Source of the DNA: Parerythrobacter lacustris
GTDB lineage: Bacteria > Pseudomonadota > Alphaproteobacteria > Sphingomonadales > Sphingomonadaceae
Length of the DNA stretch: 64,000 nucleotides
Direction of reading: 5' to 3'
NCBI RefSeq assembly: GCF_024626475.1
Contig: NZ_JANKHH010000003.1
Location: 248,001 to 312,000 of the forward strand
In this document: one piece after another, positions 62,593 through 64,000 of the stretch
How the letters are laid out: each line of letters starts with the position of its first letter
Numbering within the stretch: the stretch's first letter is position 1
Notes under the pieces: model-generated
What the model was told of the DNA's origin: nothing
The model's input: only the letters and a program-made list of their open reading frames with translations
Databases searched by the model: none
Position numbers and translations under genes: made by a program

Positions 62593-63276
62593 TTACAGCG
62601 CGCGGAGGGCGGGAATAAGGCCGCCGAACGAATCGATCACCGCGTCGCCGCCCAGCTCATGCGGAGGCTTGTCGCAATAGCCATAGGCCGCGACGACGAC
62701 CGGCACCTGCGCCGCGCGCGCCGCCGCGACGTCGTAGGAACTGTCGCCCACGAAAACGAAGCTTCCGCCTCCGCACCGCTCGCGCGCGGCGAGCACCGGA
62801 TCGGGCGCAGGCTTGGCGATGAAGCTGCCGTCCGGCCCCTTTCCCAGGCTGTTGCCGCCAATGATCGTCACGAACCGGTCGGCAAGGCCGAGCTGCGACA
62901 GGATCGAGCGGGCGAACTCCTCGAACTTGTTGGTCACCACGGCGGTCTTGACGCCCATTGCGTCGAGTGCATCGAGCGCTTCCAGCGCGCCGGGGTAGGG
63001 CCGTGAATGGACCGCGTTGTGTTCCGCATAATAGGCCAGCATCGCCTTGTAGAGCGGGCGGAATTCCTCATCGGGCAGGCCGCCCTGCGCGTCGACCGCG
63101 CGCGCCAGCATGATCTTCGCCCCGCCGCCGATCAGGTCCTTCGAACTGTCGACCGGCACCGGTTCGAACCCGCCCAGCGCCAGCGCGTGGTTCACCGCCG
63201 TACCGAGATCGCGAAAGGTGTCGAGCAAGGTGCCGTCGAGATCGAAACCGACGGCGTCGAAAGGAAATGCGGTCAT
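62593..63276 (-). CDS. gph: Phosphoglycolate phosphatase
   Basis: A 227-residue HAD hydrolase removing phosphate from 2-phosphoglycolate. Motif I is FDLDGTLLDTF, motif II VTNKF, motif III Lys in KPAPDP and motif IV FVGDSSYDVAAA. The cap (residues about 20-85) is of the Gph type. ATG 63276 is standard. It is divergent from glmU with 59 bases between starts. Confidence 0.9.
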   Translation of the reverse strand: MTAFPFDAVGFDLDGTLLDTFRDLGTAVNHALALGGFEPVPVDSSKDLIGGGAKIMLARAVDAQGGLPDEEFRPLYKAMLAYYAEHNAVHSRPYPGALEALDALDAMGVKTAVVTNKFEEFARSILSQLGLADRFVTIIGGNSLGKGPDGSFIAKPAPDPVLAARERCGGGSFVFVGDSSYDVAAARAAQVPVVVAAYGYCDKPPHELGGDAVIDSFGGLIPALRAL

Positions 63277-63335
63277 CCGCCTGCGGTGGCTTATGGTTCT
63301 TCAATCCGCAAGCATTTGCTGGCATGGGGCCATCC

Positions 63336-64000
63336 ATGAGCAAATTCGCTGCCGTCATCCTCGCTGCGGGCAAGGGCACCCGCATGAAATCGGACCTGCA
63401 CAAGGTCCTTCACCCGATCGCCGGGCGCGCGATGATCGACCATCTGATGGCCTCGGTCGATGCGCTCGAGCCGGCGCACAAGGTGGTGGTCGTCGGCGCG
63501 GGGCGCGAGCAGCTCGAAAGTGCGCTGGGGGAACGGGCGAAGACCTGTTTGCAGGAGCCGCAGCTCGGCACCGGCCACGCGGTGCAGCAGGCGCAGGCGC
63601 AGCTGGCGGGCTTCGAGGGCGATGTGCTGGTCATGTATGGCGACGTGCCCTTCGTGCGCGCGGCGACGATGCAGGCGATGCTCGACCGTTTGAACGATGC
63701 CGACGGCCCTGCCGCCGTGGTGCTGGCGTTCGAGCCCGACGACGCGCTCGCCTATGGCCGCGTGATCGCCGACGGCGAGGGCCGCATCTCCAAGATGGTC
63801 GAGTTCAAGGACGCCAGCGAGACCGAGCGCGCCTGCCGGCTGTGCAATTCGGGCCTGATGGCGGCGAAGGCGGCGGATCTGTGGGCGCTGCTTGACCGGG
63901 TCGGCAATGACAATGCGCAGGGCGAGTACTACCTGCCGGATATCGTCAACATCGCAATCGCGGACGGGCGCGTTTGCGCTGCGGTGACGACCGACGATCC
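63336..64000 (+). CDS. glmU: Bifunctional GlmU, N-terminal part (runs off window)
   Basis: ATG 63336 begins MSKFAAVILAAGKGTRMKSD, the uridylyltransferase nucleotide loop; QEPQLGTGHAVQQAQAQL, MYGDVPFV and NSGLMAAKAADLW follow. GlmU makes UDP-N-acetylglucosamine for peptidoglycan and LPS. The C-terminal acetyltransferase half lies beyond the right edge. Confidence 0.95.
   Translation, partial: MSKFAAVILAAGKGTRMKSDLHKVLHPIAGRAMIDHLMASVDALEPAHKVVVVGAGREQLESALGERAKTCLQEPQLGTGHAVQQAQAQLAGFEGDVLVMYGDVPFVRAATMQAMLDRLNDADGPAAVVLAFEPDDALAYGRVIADGEGRISKMVEFKDASETERACRLCNSGLMAAKAADLWALLDRVGNDNAQGEYYLPDIVNIAIADGRVCAAVTTDD

Noticed and set aside
1-64000. CRISPR array, prophage, integron or tRNA-linked island
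   Set aside because: No regularly spaced repeats, phage structural genes, integrase or tRNA were seen on either strand.

Overview
The window is about 64 kb of high-GC DNA from an alphaproteobacterium, most likely Sphingomonadales and probably Erythrobacteraceae. The evidence is a circularly permuted two-piece tmRNA whose tag reads ANDNEALAIAA, densely packed and often 4-nt-overlapping genes, a large TonB-dependent receptor, and alphaproteobacterial neighbourhoods such as purN-purM with an HdaA-like gene. The assignment to family is inference. Most of the sequence is ordinary chromosome. No tRNA, rRNA, CRISPR array or prophage was seen.

Layout. 1-3.4 kb: the conserved peptide-tagging/Anbu set (circularly permuted ATP-grasp, alpha-E, transglutaminase, Anbu peptidase). 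3.6-5.4 kb: a LuxR-type regulator with a degenerate receiver, an extensin-like lipoprotein and a VOC protein. 5.6-7.3 kb: a complete IS3-family element wedged between an XRE-regulator 5' end and a nuclease-like 3' end, with a palindrome and a LexA-like site upstream. 7.3-14.6 kb: a sodium:solute symporter, an SDR with a nearby partial duplicate, a DUF4253 protein and envelope proteins. 14.7-16.5 kb: an AT-richer membrane-anchored repeat protein. 16.6-22.9 kb: TypA, a TonB-dependent receptor, RDD and DUF805 membrane proteins. 22.9-28.2 kb: a YbbA/YbbP-like ABC system interrupted by an inverted-repeat element, then tesA and recF. 28.4-30.4 kb: two related micropeptides plus a PspC protein behind a sigma-54-like site, then an SDR and a NUDIX hydrolase. 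30.5-34.8 kb: an operon of lemA with three TPM-domain genes, two mscL paralogues and an acidic lipoprotein. 34.9-36 kb: tmRNA and a GxxExxY cassette bounded by a perfect inverted repeat. 36-42.1 kb: arginine succinyltransferase pathway genes (astA, astB, an M20 hydrolase) and malate synthase G. 42.2-43.1 kb: an orphan islet holding an rsmA pseudogene fragment. 43.1-50 kb: terC, rsmA, pdxA, surA and lptD, the outer-membrane biogenesis block. 50-58.8 kb: pepA, holC, ndk, a purN-MmcQ fusion, purM, an hdaA-like gene and cysE. 58.9-64 kb: membrane proteins, a VapBC pair with a perfect operator palindrome, an SDR, gph and the start of glmU.

The most unusual features are the inverted-repeat cassette around the GxxExxY gene together with a related gene-less repeat inside the ABC operon, the micropeptide-PspC operon behind a sigma-54-like promoter, and the IS-scarred regulator/nuclease remnant. 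Several families of intergenic palindromic repeats are also present in two copies each.
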